A stretch of 54,807 bases of DNA, taken from contig JAQBPR010000188.1 of the NCBI GenBank assembly GCA_028287395.1, forward strand, positions 1 through 54,807, in the 5' to 3' direction. Numbering within the stretch: position 1 is the first letter of the stretch; each line of letters begins with the position of its first letter. Made by a program: the position numbers and the translations under genes. Below the pieces are notes generated by a model. It was given only the letters and a program-made list of their open reading frames with translations. It ran no database searches and was not told the origin of the DNA. Below are positions 36,875 through 46,057 of the stretch, one piece after another. This DNA is from Bacilli bacterium. GTDB lineage: Bacteria; Bacillota; Bacilli; Paenibacillales; NBRC-103111.

Positions 36875-36938
36875 TTTAGATTATCTCAAACTCGATAGCC
36901 TTTTCAACTAATGGGAAACGCATGTTGGCAGCGAAGAC

Positions 36939-37862
36939 TTAAAGCTCTTCTTCTAAAAACTCTAAATTAGGATAAACGTATGGCGATTTCGGCACTTCTA
37001 TTTTTTCGATTTTGGTCGCATTAATTTTCATAATATCGTTACCTTTATAGTTGGTTTTCTGGATTGTGCCGCTAATTTTCACCCACGTATCGTCCGCATA
37101 GCTTTTGGCATTAGAATATTCAATCATAACTCCATATGGAGTTGCATCGGCGGAGCAGCATTGAAGGGCAAACCTGGCTGTAACAAATTGATTATCCTTC
37201 ATACCCTTTTCACGGTATATGAAGCCGGTTATTTCCACTTTTTTATCGATGAAATTATTTACAAACAAATCAATGGATCTTAATTCTTCCATAAAAATTT
37301 CCGGGTTAATCTGGATCATTTCTTTTCCAAACAATTTTATACCCAGTTTTGCAAAATCCATATCATGTGGGTCTATTGGCGTGAATTGGTCATTACTCCC
37401 GGAGGGCTCGTTTCCGGTATTCGTCAAAGGTACGTCAGTTGAAACGATCTCATCGGCAGCAGGCTTATATATTTGGCTAACTGCGGTTGATATATTTAAT
37501 ATCATCCCCTTTTTAGCGGCTAAAGCACTGTTCATTGTTGTATCAGGCGACAAAAAGCCAAATAATAGCGGCAAAATTAACAAGCCATAGGTGGCTGCAT
37601 TCTTGATGGCAGAACGTGAAGGCGGGTGTTCACAGTCGCATGCTGCGCGAGTATTCCGGTATAAGCGAAATGCGGCATACAATGAAGAGAAAGCAATCAC
37701 GAATAGAATAGGGGAGGACCATTTAACATAAACCATCATACGAGGAGCAATATAATACTGCAGAGTATCGTGTTTTATCAAATAAGATATATATATAGAA
37801 AGAGCAAAAATAATGAATGATCTCATATAATAGTGAAAGCTTATGGAATGTTCTTTATTCAT
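36939..37862 (-). CDS. ycgQ: YcgQ-like TIGR03943 membrane protein (copy 1)
   Basis: ATG 37862 follows GAGGGG by six bases and gives 307 residues; the frame extends 23 codons upstream without a better site. Four hydrophobic segments surround the motif CDCEHPPSRS, and a soluble C-terminal domain has ARFALQCCSADATPYGVMIE and KISGTIQKTNYKGNDIMKI, the TIGR03943/DUF1980 pattern. YcgQ-type proteins are coded beside YcgR permeases in B. subtilis and are linked to metal handling. Its usual partner is separated here, at 39938, with an LtaS-like gene between. Confidence 0.88.
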   Translation of the reverse strand: MNKEHSISFHYYMRSFIIFALSIYISYLIKHDTLQYYIAPRMMVYVKWSSPILFVIAFSSLYAAFRLYRNTRAACDCEHPPSRSAIKNAATYGLLILPLLFGFLSPDTTMNSALAAKKGMILNISTAVSQIYKPAADEIVSTDVPLTNTGNEPSGSNDQFTPIDPHDMDFAKLGIKLFGKEMIQINPEIFMEELRSIDLFVNNFIDKKVEITGFIYREKGMKDNQFVTARFALQCCSADATPYGVMIEYSNAKSYADDTWVKISGTIQKTNYKGNDIMKINATKIEKIEVPKSPYVYPNLEFLEEEL

Positions 37863-38047
37863 ATGATTCCCCTCTAACTCTATAGTGGAAGATATAGTTA
37901 TCATAGTAGCATAGGCCAAATTTGACAACAACTTTTCCGGAATGTATCCGGCTTACAGTTCATTTGACAAAGAAGATTGGCTCCCTCTATACTTACTAAA
38001 CAGTAATAATTTCATATAAGAAGGTTATAAAGGAAAAGTGATATAAA

Positions 38048-39892
38048 ATGTTTAAACGTTCTCTTTCAGTCGTGAAAAGCCCATTTATCCTATTCACAAT
38101 ATTGCTTCTGCTTAAAATATATATTACGCAGCTGATCATTTTTGATGATGGGGCTCTATGGTTGCCTTTATTGAATGGGATTCCAACTGTATGGGTAGTA
38201 TTTGCTTTGATAGAATGGCTGATGGTCAAACGAAAAGTATTGGGCTACCTAATTGCTGATGCTGTTATGACTTCGGTTTATTTTGCAGCTATTATGTATC
38301 ATCAGTATTTCGGGGTTATCGTAACGTATCATGCTTTGCAGCAAGCCAACCAGGTTACGCAGGTCAAAGGAAGCGTTTTTCAGCTGCTGCATCCTTATTT
38401 TTTATTGCTATTTATAGATGTCGTAGTAATAGGACTGCTTCTTTTTCGCAAAGGGACACGAATCTGGGGCAAGCCCAACAGTGAGAGAGTACGAACTGGC
38501 GCTGCGACTGTAATGATCATCTTGCTGCTGATTTGCTTCTCCAGTGTATGGAAGGAACGCAACGGCATGAGTGAAATCAAGCAGGCAGAGGAAATGGGTA
38601 TCCTCAATTATGAGGTTTATACCTTCTTTCCAGAGCGAGTGGAATCCTTAAGCAAAACGGTAGGTATTACACAGAGTGAAATTGAACAGCTTAAAGGAAG
38701 CACGAATACTGTAACACCAGCATTATGGCGTTCAGCGGAAGGAAAGAACGTCATCATTATTCAATTGGAGGCGTTTCAAAATTTTTTGCTCGGATTGAAG
38801 CTTGATAACACGGAAGTTACCCCTAACTTAAATGCTTTGATGCAGGACAGTCTTTACTTTCCAAATTTCTTTCAAATGGTTGGTCAAGGGAATACCTCAG
38901 ATGCGGAATTTGTAGTTAACACTTCCCTTTACATTCCACCTCATGGTGCTGCAACAGTTGAATATACAGACAAAGCTCTGCCCAGTATGCCCAAGTTATT
39001 TAAACAAAAGGGCTACATAACAAGTACTTTTCATACCAACGATGTTACTTTTTGGAATCGTAAAGAGCTCTATAAAGCGCTGGACTTTGATCGGTATTAC
39101 GACAAATCGTTTTTTGGCGATGCGGATCCGGTCGCGCTTGCCTCTTCAGATGAAGTACTGTATGAGAAAACAGCAGCAGAAATGGAGAAAATTCATAAAA
39201 AGGGCCAGCCGTTCTATGCCCAGATCATTTCATTGTCTTCACATTATCCGTTCAATATTCCCAAAAGCAAAGATCATCTCGTGCTGCCTGACCGTTTTCA
39301 GGGTTCATTTGTTGGAGACTACATCCAAGCAGAGAACTATACCGATTATGCGCTAGGACTGTTTTTTGACAAATTAAAAGCATCTCACTTGTGGGAGAAC
39401 AGTCTATTCGTTATTTATGGTGATCATATGGGTCTGCCCATTTACTCCTTATCCGATCAAGATAAGTCATTGCTGCATGAAGTATTCGGAAAGGATTACT
39501 CCTTTCCGCAAATGATGAATGTTCCTTTGCTTGTCGTTGCTCCAGGTACGACAAAGCCTGCTGTATTAAGTCAAGTAGGAGGACAGGTCGATTTAATGCC
39601 AACCATTGCCAATTTAGTGGGAATTTCTTTGCAGGATACGTTGCATTTTGGTCAGGATTTGGTGAATGCCGCACCAAATTTACTGCCGCAGCATTATTAT
39701 TTGCCAAAGGGTTCTTTTATAAATGATGCTGAGATGTTTGTTCCCGGCAATGGGTTTGAAGATGGGACGCAGTATCCTTTGAATAAGTCTGGAACAAACG
39801 AGCTGAATGCATCAGAAGACGAGTACGAACGCGCGCAGAAGCTATTCACCATGTCGGACAGCTATGTGAGACAGTTACCTCAACACGAGTAG
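38048..39892 (+). CDS. LTA-synthase-family phosphoglycerol transferase (copy 1)
   Basis: The 614-residue protein has about five N-terminal membrane segments and an extracellular alkaline-phosphatase-superfamily domain. Visible residues are Glu in IIQLEAFQNF, the catalytic Thr283 in GQGNTSDAEF, ISLSSHYPFNIP, and YGDHMG. In LtaS this enzyme polymerises glycerol phosphate from phosphatidylglycerol. It is near zinc-type transport genes, with a permease gene starting 45 bases downstream. It could be a metal-responsive paralogue. It resembles the minus-strand protein at 40944. Confidence 0.9.
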   Translation: MFKRSLSVVKSPFILFTILLLLKIYITQLIIFDDGALWLPLLNGIPTVWVVFALIEWLMVKRKVLGYLIADAVMTSVYFAAIMYHQYFGVIVTYHALQQANQVTQVKGSVFQLLHPYFLLLFIDVVVIGLLLFRKGTRIWGKPNSERVRTGAATVMIILLLICFSSVWKERNGMSEIKQAEEMGILNYEVYTFFPERVESLSKTVGITQSEIEQLKGSTNTVTPALWRSAEGKNVIIIQLEAFQNFLLGLKLDNTEVTPNLNALMQDSLYFPNFFQMVGQGNTSDAEFVVNTSLYIPPHGAATVEYTDKALPSMPKLFKQKGYITSTFHTNDVTFWNRKELYKALDFDRYYDKSFFGDADPVALASSDEVLYEKTAAEMEKIHKKGQPFYAQIISLSSHYPFNIPKSKDHLVLPDRFQGSFVGDYIQAENYTDYALGLFFDKLKASHLWENSLFVIYGDHMGLPIYSLSDQDKSLLHEVFGKDYSFPQMMNVPLLVVAPGTTKPAVLSQVGGQVDLMPTIANLVGISLQDTLHFGQDLVNAAPNLLPQHYYLPKGSFINDAEMFVPGNGFEDGTQYPLNKSGTNELNASEDEYERAQKLFTMSDSYVRQLPQHE

Positions 39893-39937
39893 CGGAAAAA
39901 GCGACAAGCTGCTCGGTAACAGCAAGGAGGCTATAAT

Positions 39938-40930
39938 TTGCGTGCTTTAATTACTGGTTGGGGAATGAGTTTTTTATATGTGGCAGTGATTGGCTTTATG
40001 ATCGTTTCAGTTTGGAATCCTCATGGTTTTACCGGTATTTATCTGCTGAATAGCTTTGGGCTGCAGTCTTTCAAAACGATTTTTATCAGCGTTATATTGG
40101 AAGCCCTTCCGTTTGTTCTGATCGGGGTATTGGCTTCTTCCTTTATGCAAATTTTCATAAGCGACAAAATGGTCCAACGATGTATCCCGCGTGATCCAAT
40201 GCTGGCTATTTTGTTTGCTTGTGCGCTAGGTATCTTGTTTCCCGTATGTGAATGTGGATTGATCCCGATTGTACGAAGACTTATTTCCAAAGGGATACCG
40301 CTTTATGTTGGCGTTGTATTCATGCTTGTCGGCCCCATCATCAACCCGATCGTTTATGCGGCAACTTATACAGCTTTTCGTACCAGGCCGGAGATGGTCT
40401 ATGCCCGAATGGGATTGGCATGGCTCGTGGGCACGTTTATAGGGCTGTTTATTTATTATTTTATTAAAAAAAATCCATTAAAAGCTATAACCGATGAAGC
40501 CGTAGATCACCAGCACAGCCATGGCAATAAGCTGTTTTCTATGTTGGAGCATGCCGCAGGCGAGTTTATTGAAATGGGAAAATATTTGGTGTTTGGTTCC
40601 ATTATGACTGCAGCTATTCAAACGCTTGTTTCCAGAGGAAGTCTGATTGATATCGGTCAAGGACAGATCAGCTCACAGCTTTTTATGATGGGTTTTGCTT
40701 ATGTTCTTTCGCTTTGCTCGACATCGGATGCTTTTGTAGCATCGTCTTTCATCAGCACATTCTCTGCTGGATCTTTGCTTACCTTTCTTGTATTCGGGCC
40801 CATGTTAGATTTCAAAAGCACGCTGATGATGCTGAGTGTTTTTCGTGCTCGGTTTGTATTATTACTGGCCTTACTTATAGTCCTCACCGTATTCATCGGC
40901 TCCAAAATAATCGAAAGTTTATTCTTTTAA
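39938..40930 (+). CDS. ycgR: YcgR-like permease (PF03773 type, copy 1)
   Basis: TTG 39938 follows AAGGAGG by seven bases, giving 330 residues with eight or more membrane segments. Family motifs are FPVCECGLIPIVRRLISKGI, GPIINPIVYAATYTAFRTRP, a short His-containing loop (DHQHSHGNKLF), and LSLCSTSDAFVASSF with FGPMLDFKSTLMM. The conserved cysteines and histidines suggest metal transport or binding. Likely cotranscribed with the LtaS-like gene; its stop is 13 bases from the convergent gene at 40944. Confidence 0.88.
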   Translation: MRALITGWGMSFLYVAVIGFMIVSVWNPHGFTGIYLLNSFGLQSFKTIFISVILEALPFVLIGVLASSFMQIFISDKMVQRCIPRDPMLAILFACALGILFPVCECGLIPIVRRLISKGIPLYVGVVFMLVGPIINPIVYAATYTAFRTRPEMVYARMGLAWLVGTFIGLFIYYFIKKNPLKAITDEAVDHQHSHGNKLFSMLEHAAGEFIEMGKYLVFGSIMTAAIQTLVSRGSLIDIGQGQISSQLFMMGFAYVLSLCSTSDAFVASSFISTFSAGSLLTFLVFGPMLDFKSTLMMLSVFRARFVLLLALLIVLTVFIGSKIIESLFF

Positions 40931-40943
40931 TTGTCCGTTCGAT

Positions 40944-42821
40944 TTATCTCTTTGGCAGAGCCTTCACATATTCATCCGAGGACTGCATAAGCTTCAAAAT
41001 GTAATCGTAATCCGCTCGGTATTTTTCAATATCAGTTACCGGTTGAAAGGTTGCTAAGGAAGTTGCCTTCCCATCATCGAAGCCTTTTCCAGGCACGAAC
41101 ATGATCTCATCATTGAAGAAGGACCCCGTTGGCATGTAATATCGCTCGCCCAATACATTATGGGTAATATTTAATAAATCATGGCCAAAATGTACAAACT
41201 TATTATCCTTAAGCGAAATCCCCATTAAATTCGCAATGGTCGGCATAATATCCAACTGGCCGCCAACTTGATTGATGACTTGTCCTTTCGTTTGACCCGG
41301 AACATGGATAAACAAAGGGATATTCATTTTGGATATCAAGGGATCATAGTTAATCCCCAAAGCATCGCTTGTCACCTTCGGGTCGTTATCCTGAGGTTGT
41401 AAGCCGAAATGATCACCATAGGCAACAAATATGGTGTTGTCCCATAAACCACTGGCTTTGAGTTGATCAATGAAGGTCCCGAGCGCATAGTCAGTATAAT
41501 TGATCGCTGTAATATAGTCGTCCAATTGCGTGCCTTTTATGGAATCTTGTACTGTAATTCTTTTACGTTCTTGCGGAATTGTAAATGGGAAATGGCTAGA
41601 AACGGTAACAAACTGGGCATAAAATGGCTTGTTTTTCGTTTGCAGATCGGTTAATATCGTCATCCCTTCTTTATATAAATTCTCATCGGAAGCGCCGAAG
41701 GAATTAAAATGATCATTTACATAAAAGGGTTTATCGTAATAATGATCGAAGTTAAGTGCCGGATATAATTTAATGCGATCCCAAAAGCTCACATCGTTTA
41801 CATGAAAGGTGTCTGCTTGATAATTCAAATTCTGCAGTAATTTCGGCAAGCTAGGCATTGCCCGGTCACCAAATCCAGTCGACATCGCGACCGTACCGGT
41901 GGGGTAAAGGGAGGTGTTCGACATGAATTCAGCATCGGACGTATTTCCCTGGCCAATTTGCTGGAATACATGCGGAAAATAGTAGCTTTCGTCAGCTAGT
42001 TTGTTTAGGATAGGAGTGATTTCCTGCCCATTTAACGATAAATGAATCGCAAAGTTCTGAAAAGCTTCCAATTGGACGACAATCAGGTTCTTACCTTTTT
42101 CAGATGCGAACAGCTGTGGAGGCGTTTTTGTTGCAATCGGGTCTTTATAAGGAGAACTTGCTTTCGCCTCATGGATTTGAGTTTTGGCATCAGCCAAGCT
42201 CATTGTAGCAGCGGTTGGGTTTTCTTTAACCCCATTCCATATCACATCGGCTTGATAATTGAGAAAACCTTGATATTCCGCTCGCTTGAGCTCGTTGGAT
42301 ATCGGTTGCCCTCCCTTTATAGACATCCACGAGATACCAAAGCATAGTAATGCCATTAGAGCAATCGCTGGCTTCCATAAACTTTTCGATTGGAGAGGAT
42401 ATCCCTTATATTTTTTTAAATAAAACGAAAGCGGGAATGCTAAGATCAGGTCAATAAAATAAACGAAATCAACCGGTTCAATCGTTGATTTTACGCTTGA
42501 CTTAATTTGTAAAAGTTGATGAAGTTGTTGTAAAGTTGTATAAGTGGCGACATTACCGAAGTGCTGGTAATATAAAGTTGCTGCAAATAGGATAACCGAG
42601 ACGAGTATGTTCAAGTCCCAATAAGCATATTTTTTAATACGAATGGGTATAAGTAATTCAATAATCGCAGTTAAGATGATGATCGCCGTAAAATCATAAA
42701 TTATATGGATGAACTGTATTTCCTGAAATAAGAAATAGCGAAGAATAACCAGTTTAGCCAGCAGCAGCAAAGTGGTTAGCAGAAATAAACTTTTCCCCCA
42801 AGCTTTCCAATGAATATTCAT
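40944..42821 (-). CDS. LTA-synthase-family phosphoglycerol transferase (copy 2)
   Basis: The 625-residue protein has five N-terminal membrane segments and the extracellular sulfatase-fold domain: VVQLEAFQNF, catalytic Thr294 in GQGNTSDAEF, VSSHFPFTIP and YGDHFGLQ. It is similar throughout to the 38048 protein, including the C-terminal PTGSFFNDEIMFVPGKGFDDG block, so the two are paralogues in opposite orientation. Start ATG 42821 follows AAAGGAAACGGA. It is transcribed towards the first permease gene. Confidence 0.9.
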   Translation of the reverse strand: MNIHWKAWGKSLFLLTTLLLLAKLVILRYFLFQEIQFIHIIYDFTAIIILTAIIELLIPIRIKKYAYWDLNILVSVILFAATLYYQHFGNVATYTTLQQLHQLLQIKSSVKSTIEPVDFVYFIDLILAFPLSFYLKKYKGYPLQSKSLWKPAIALMALLCFGISWMSIKGGQPISNELKRAEYQGFLNYQADVIWNGVKENPTAATMSLADAKTQIHEAKASSPYKDPIATKTPPQLFASEKGKNLIVVQLEAFQNFAIHLSLNGQEITPILNKLADESYYFPHVFQQIGQGNTSDAEFMSNTSLYPTGTVAMSTGFGDRAMPSLPKLLQNLNYQADTFHVNDVSFWDRIKLYPALNFDHYYDKPFYVNDHFNSFGASDENLYKEGMTILTDLQTKNKPFYAQFVTVSSHFPFTIPQERKRITVQDSIKGTQLDDYITAINYTDYALGTFIDQLKASGLWDNTIFVAYGDHFGLQPQDNDPKVTSDALGINYDPLISKMNIPLFIHVPGQTKGQVINQVGGQLDIMPTIANLMGISLKDNKFVHFGHDLLNITHNVLGERYYMPTGSFFNDEIMFVPGKGFDDGKATSLATFQPVTDIEKYRADYDYILKLMQSSDEYVKALPKR

Positions 42822-42947
42822 CGTTCCGTTTCCTTTCTGTACTGCTTCATATTTACTTAATAATAAACATGAATTATTAAAAACAGCTTAAGATTGGATT
42901 ATAAATGAAAAATGATATTCCATCATTTTATCATTAGCTTAAAATAT

Positions 42948-42989
42948 AAAATCCAAGCTTGGGAGCAGAGTATCCCGAGCTTGGATTTA
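42948..42989 (-). terminator. terminator of the znuACB-type operon
   Basis: AAATCCAAGCT and AGCTTGGATTT form an 11-bp stem, extended by GGGA/TCCC. On the minus strand it is followed by TTTTATATTTT, downstream of the permease gene. Confidence 0.75.
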
Positions 42990-43082
42990 GTTTCCACTAT
43001 TGTGGCGGCAGATTTGATCCTTATTCTTGTTCAAAAAAAGTGTGGTCAAACATATGTTTGGCCGGTTAATAAACCAAAATTA

Positions 43083-43925
43083 TTATTCGACTATCTTCTG
43101 AACAGAAGCCAAGATCGTTTGTTTGGCTTGCATTTTTTCCCGCAAGGTGTACCAGCCAAGTGCAGCAAAATAAAAGAGGCCTTCAAAAATCGTAATATAA
43201 AAGCTTACTGGAGCATTTGTATAGTAGCCCAAAATAAGACCTAACCATACACCTAAAACGGCAATTGCTGCTGAATACAAAATCATTTTAAAAATGGACT
43301 GCGATAAATAACGCGCAGCGGCAGCAGGGATGGTCATCAAGGTGAATACGAGAAGCGCACCAACGATTTGCACGGCTTCGGCAACAGCAACAGACATCAA
43401 AAGCAAAAAACCCACAGAAATCAATCGAATAGGCAAACCAGCCGCTTGTGCTCCCAAGGGATCAAAAGAATCGAATTTCAGCATCCGGTAACCAAAGCAT
43501 AAGATAATGAGGACAATCGCTGATAATCCGGCCAATTCCCACACATCATGGATGCTGATGCCTACGACGCTTCCGAATAATAATGAAAACATCGTACTCG
43601 CTTGTTTTGTGGATAGGGAGAGGAATAAAATACCGAGTCCAAGAAAAATACTCAATACGACACTGATGGAAACATCTCTTCTAAACACTTTCACTCCAAG
43701 ACGACCGACGGCTAAAGCACTGGTTGTTGTAAATAAAAGCAGGCCATAGAGGGGATGCCATCCCAAATAGACTGCAAAAGCAGCCCCGGAAAAACCAATA
43801 TGAGAAAAAGTATGGGCTATAAAAGAAAGGTTTCTGGCTATGACAAAAACGCCAATGACCCCGCACATAATAGCCACAAGTGTTCCGGCAATAAATGCAT
43901 GTTGCATAAACTCATAACGAAACAA
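43083..43925 (-). CDS. znuB: ABC-3 type metal permease (ZnuB-like)
   Basis: The 280-residue protein starts at TTG 43925, about seven bases after AGGAGGTC. It shows the ABC-3 family pattern: AGTLVAIMCGVIGVFVIARN, AHTFSHIGFSGAAFA, FDPLGAQAAGLP with the following EAVQIVGALLVFTLMTIPAA, and eight or so membrane segments. It forms the membrane channel of a zinc or manganese importer with the ATPase (43963) and binding lipoprotein (44842). The zinc choice rests on neighbours. Confidence 0.88.
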   Translation of the reverse strand: MFRYEFMQHAFIAGTLVAIMCGVIGVFVIARNLSFIAHTFSHIGFSGAAFAVYLGWHPLYGLLLFTTTSALAVGRLGVKVFRRDVSISVVLSIFLGLGILFLSLSTKQASTMFSLLFGSVVGISIHDVWELAGLSAIVLIILCFGYRMLKFDSFDPLGAQAAGLPIRLISVGFLLLMSVAVAEAVQIVGALLVFTLMTIPAAAARYLSQSIFKMILYSAAIAVLGVWLGLILGYYTNAPVSFYITIFEGLFYFAALGWYTLREKMQAKQTILASVQKIVE

Positions 43926-43962
43926 AATAAAGACCTCCTAAATATACTCTTTAATGAATGGT

Positions 43963-44766
43963 TTACTGAGATTCACCATGATAACAGATCGGAGAGACCG
44001 TATCTTCCCCTGCGGAAATGACCATCAATTTCGAGCCTTTCTGCATTACTTCCACCGTATTTCCGTAAAGTTTGCTCAAAACTTCCGATTGCATGACTTC
44101 ATTTACAGCACCGACCGCATAATGTCCTTGTGTTAAATATAAAATCCGATGTGCGTATCTGGCAATTAAATTAATATCGTGACTGATAAACAAAACGCTT
44201 ACACCTGTTTCATGGCATATTTTATGTACAACAGAGGCCATTTTCTCTTGAGCGCCAGGATCTAAGTTGGATGTAGGTTCATCCAATAACAGGACTCGCG
44301 GATTACGAACCAGCGCTTGTGCAAGATAGACGCGCTGCCTTTCACCACCCGATAATTTCCCAATCATTTTGTGGCTCAAATTTTCCGCATCTGTCATGCG
44401 TAGAGCATCCTCAATCGCTTTATGATCCTTAGATGTGAACCAAGGACGGATCTTATGCGGTAAGCCTAAGCTTACAAAATCCCAAGAAGTCATGGGGATT
44501 TCCGGATCGATTTGCCGTGATTGGGGCACATATCCTATGGCAGATGATCGTTCAACTTGTTTATGATTCTCGTCTTCGAATTGGACAATTCCGTGTTGAG
44601 GTTCAAGAATACCTAAAAGAACTTGGAATAAAGTGGTTTTCCCCGCACCATTCGGACCGATGATTCCCATAAATTCGCCGGGCTTAACTGTAAATGAGAT
44701 ATGATTTAATATGTTTTTACCACCAAGGTGAACGCTTATGTCCTGAACTAAGATTTCGCAGCCCAT
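43963..44766 (-). CDS. znuC: metal ABC transporter ATPase (ZnuC-like)
   Basis: The 267-residue ATPase has Walker A GPNGAGKTT, the Q-loop in YVPQSRQID, signature KLSGGERQRVYLAQAL, Walker B VLLLDEPTSNLDP and switch His in FISHDINLI, in the pattern of ZnuC/AdcC/TroB. The C-terminus extends about 40 residues past the last family motif. ATG 44766 is 12 bases after AGGAG, longer than usual. The gene lies between permease and lipoprotein genes on the same strand. Confidence 0.9.
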   Translation of the reverse strand: MGCEILVQDISVHLGGKNILNHISFTVKPGEFMGIIGPNGAGKTTLFQVLLGILEPQHGIVQFEDENHKQVERSSAIGYVPQSRQIDPEIPMTSWDFVSLGLPHKIRPWFTSKDHKAIEDALRMTDAENLSHKMIGKLSGGERQRVYLAQALVRNPRVLLLDEPTSNLDPGAQEKMASVVHKICHETGVSVLFISHDINLIARYAHRILYLTQGHYAVGAVNEVMQSEVLSKLYGNTVEVMQKGSKLMVISAGEDTVSPICYHGESQ

Positions 44767-44841
44767 TGAAATTCTTCACTCCTTATAAGCTTGTCATTTG
44801 ATCTTCATTGTAACACGTATTACAGAAAAAAAAGAACTCCC

Positions 44842-45777
44842 TCACAGAGAGAGCGCATCTTTGACTTGTTTTAATTGATCGGTCATCCATTGTACATAAC
44901 TTTTACCTTTAGGTTCTGTTTCTGTTACTTGCACAATGGGGATTTGATTCACTTTGGCCATGTCCACCATATTTTTCACAGTTGGACTATCAGCTTGGGT
45001 ATTTTGCACGAACAATTTAATCGTTTTGCCTTTGATCGCAGTTTGCAGATCAGCAACATCTCCAGGAGATGGGTCGGTTCCTTCTTCAATCGCTTTGGCA
45101 AATTTAGGATCGATGGATTTAAAGTTAAGCGCACCCGACATATAATCGAAGACAGGTTCGGACACGGCAATTTCGACTTGGGAGGATTGCTTAATCACCT
45201 TAACTAATTCTGTTAAAGGTGCAAGGCTAGTTTTATATTCAGCGGCTCTTTTTTTATAGGCATCTGCCTGACTAGGATCAATTTGGGAAAGCTTATCTGC
45301 AAGACTGTCCGCTAGCTTGAGCATTGCTGAAGGATCATACCAAATATGCGGGTTATCTCCGTCTTTTTTGCCTAAGACATCACTACCAACTGCGATAATA
45401 GATTTATCTTTGGAATTAGAGCTTGATGTCAATACCTTAGCCATCCATTCGTCATAACCAATTCCGTTATATAGGATCACTTTAGCGTCATTCACTAGCT
45501 TGGAAGTATCCGCAGTGGGCTCATAATCATGAGGATCAGCGTCAGGATTGTCAATAATCGAGGTGACTTCAACGCGATCACCGCCAACTGCTATAGCTAA
45601 TTCTCCATAAAAGTTTTCAGCAGCAATTAATTTGATTTTTTGACCAGATACAATAGATGGAACGGTATTATTGGCCGTAGGAGATGCCCCGCAACCTGAT
45701 AAAAGCAAGGTAAGAGATACAGCAGTAGTTAAGCCGACTACGGTGAAACGAGAATAAGGGGTACGCTTTAAATTCAT
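44842..45777 (-). CDS. znuA: metal-binding lipoprotein (ZnuA/AdcA-like)
   Basis: ATG 45777, after AGGAGAG, gives 311 residues with signal peptide and lipobox LLLSGC. Cluster-9 solute-binding motifs are present: GDRVEV, DPHDYEPTADTS, GIGYDEWM and NPHIWYDPSAM (two His ligands). Where most members have a third His (HxAF), this one has SEPVFDYM, so Glu may replace it; the last Asp/Glu region is QADSPTVKNM. No His-rich loop is present. It delivers metal to the ABC transporter downstream in the same operon. Confidence 0.88.
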   Translation of the reverse strand: MNLKRTPYSRFTVVGLTTAVSLTLLLSGCGASPTANNTVPSIVSGQKIKLIAAENFYGELAIAVGGDRVEVTSIIDNPDADPHDYEPTADTSKLVNDAKVILYNGIGYDEWMAKVLTSSSNSKDKSIIAVGSDVLGKKDGDNPHIWYDPSAMLKLADSLADKLSQIDPSQADAYKKRAAEYKTSLAPLTELVKVIKQSSQVEIAVSEPVFDYMSGALNFKSIDPKFAKAIEEGTDPSPGDVADLQTAIKGKTIKLFVQNTQADSPTVKNMVDMAKVNQIPIVQVTETEPKGKSYVQWMTDQLKQVKDALSL

Positions 45778-45823
45778 TGGTTTCTCTCCTCTAAAATCCA
45801 TTTATTTTATTGCTATGAATCGA

Positions 45824-45846
45824 TAAATCGTAAAAGTTACAAGCAT
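45824..45846. promoter_or_regulatory. Zur-box-like half dyad
   Basis: TAAATCGTAA (45824-45833) matches the left half of the B. subtilis Zur operator (TAAATCGTAATNATTACGAT...); the right half (TTACAAGC) is weak. It lies just downstream of the predicted znuA-type promoter, where a repressor would block it. Confidence 0.4.
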
Positions 45847-45850
45847 TCTA

Positions 45851-45879
45851 AGTGTAATATTTATCATTAAGACTGTCAA
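45851..45879 (-). promoter_or_regulatory. sigma-A-type promoter of the metal ABC operon
   Basis: On the minus strand TTGACA (45879-45874) and TACACT (45856-45851) are separated by 17 bases, about 75 bases before the lipoprotein start. Confidence 0.6.
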
Positions 45880-45902
45880 GATAGTAAATTTTATCATTAA
45901 GA
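45860..45902. repeat. 13-bp direct repeat in the divergent metal promoter region
   Basis: TTTATCATTAAGA occurs at 45860-45872 and again at 45890-45902, exactly 30 bases (about three helical turns) apart. The first copy lies in the spacer and -35 edge of the predicted minus-strand promoter, suggesting binding sites for a regulator. Confidence 0.6.
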
Positions 45903-46015
45903 GCAGGGATTAAGTTCAAATTTTCGTCATACTAATGACATACATTTATGAAATAGTTAATATTGGACATCGCTATTTACTAGATTGTCCTATTCACGAA
46001 CCCATACGCATACGC

Positions 46016-46035
46016 TATACTATAGTTAAACTATA
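46016..46035 (+). promoter_or_regulatory. -10 box with overlapping palindrome before the ycgR-like gene
   Basis: TATACT (46016-46021) is a fair -10 box, and TATAGTT-A-AACTATA (46021-46035) is a perfect 15-bp palindrome covering the likely transcription start. It is a candidate operator. Confidence 0.5.
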
Positions 46036-46057
46036 CACATTGAAGGAGAAATGCAGG

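Noticed and set aside
43044..43063. GGTCAAAC-ATAT-GTTTGGCC palindrome as an operator
   Set aside because: It lies just downstream of the metal permease gene with no promoter nearby, and one pair is mismatched; it was not listed as a regulatory site.
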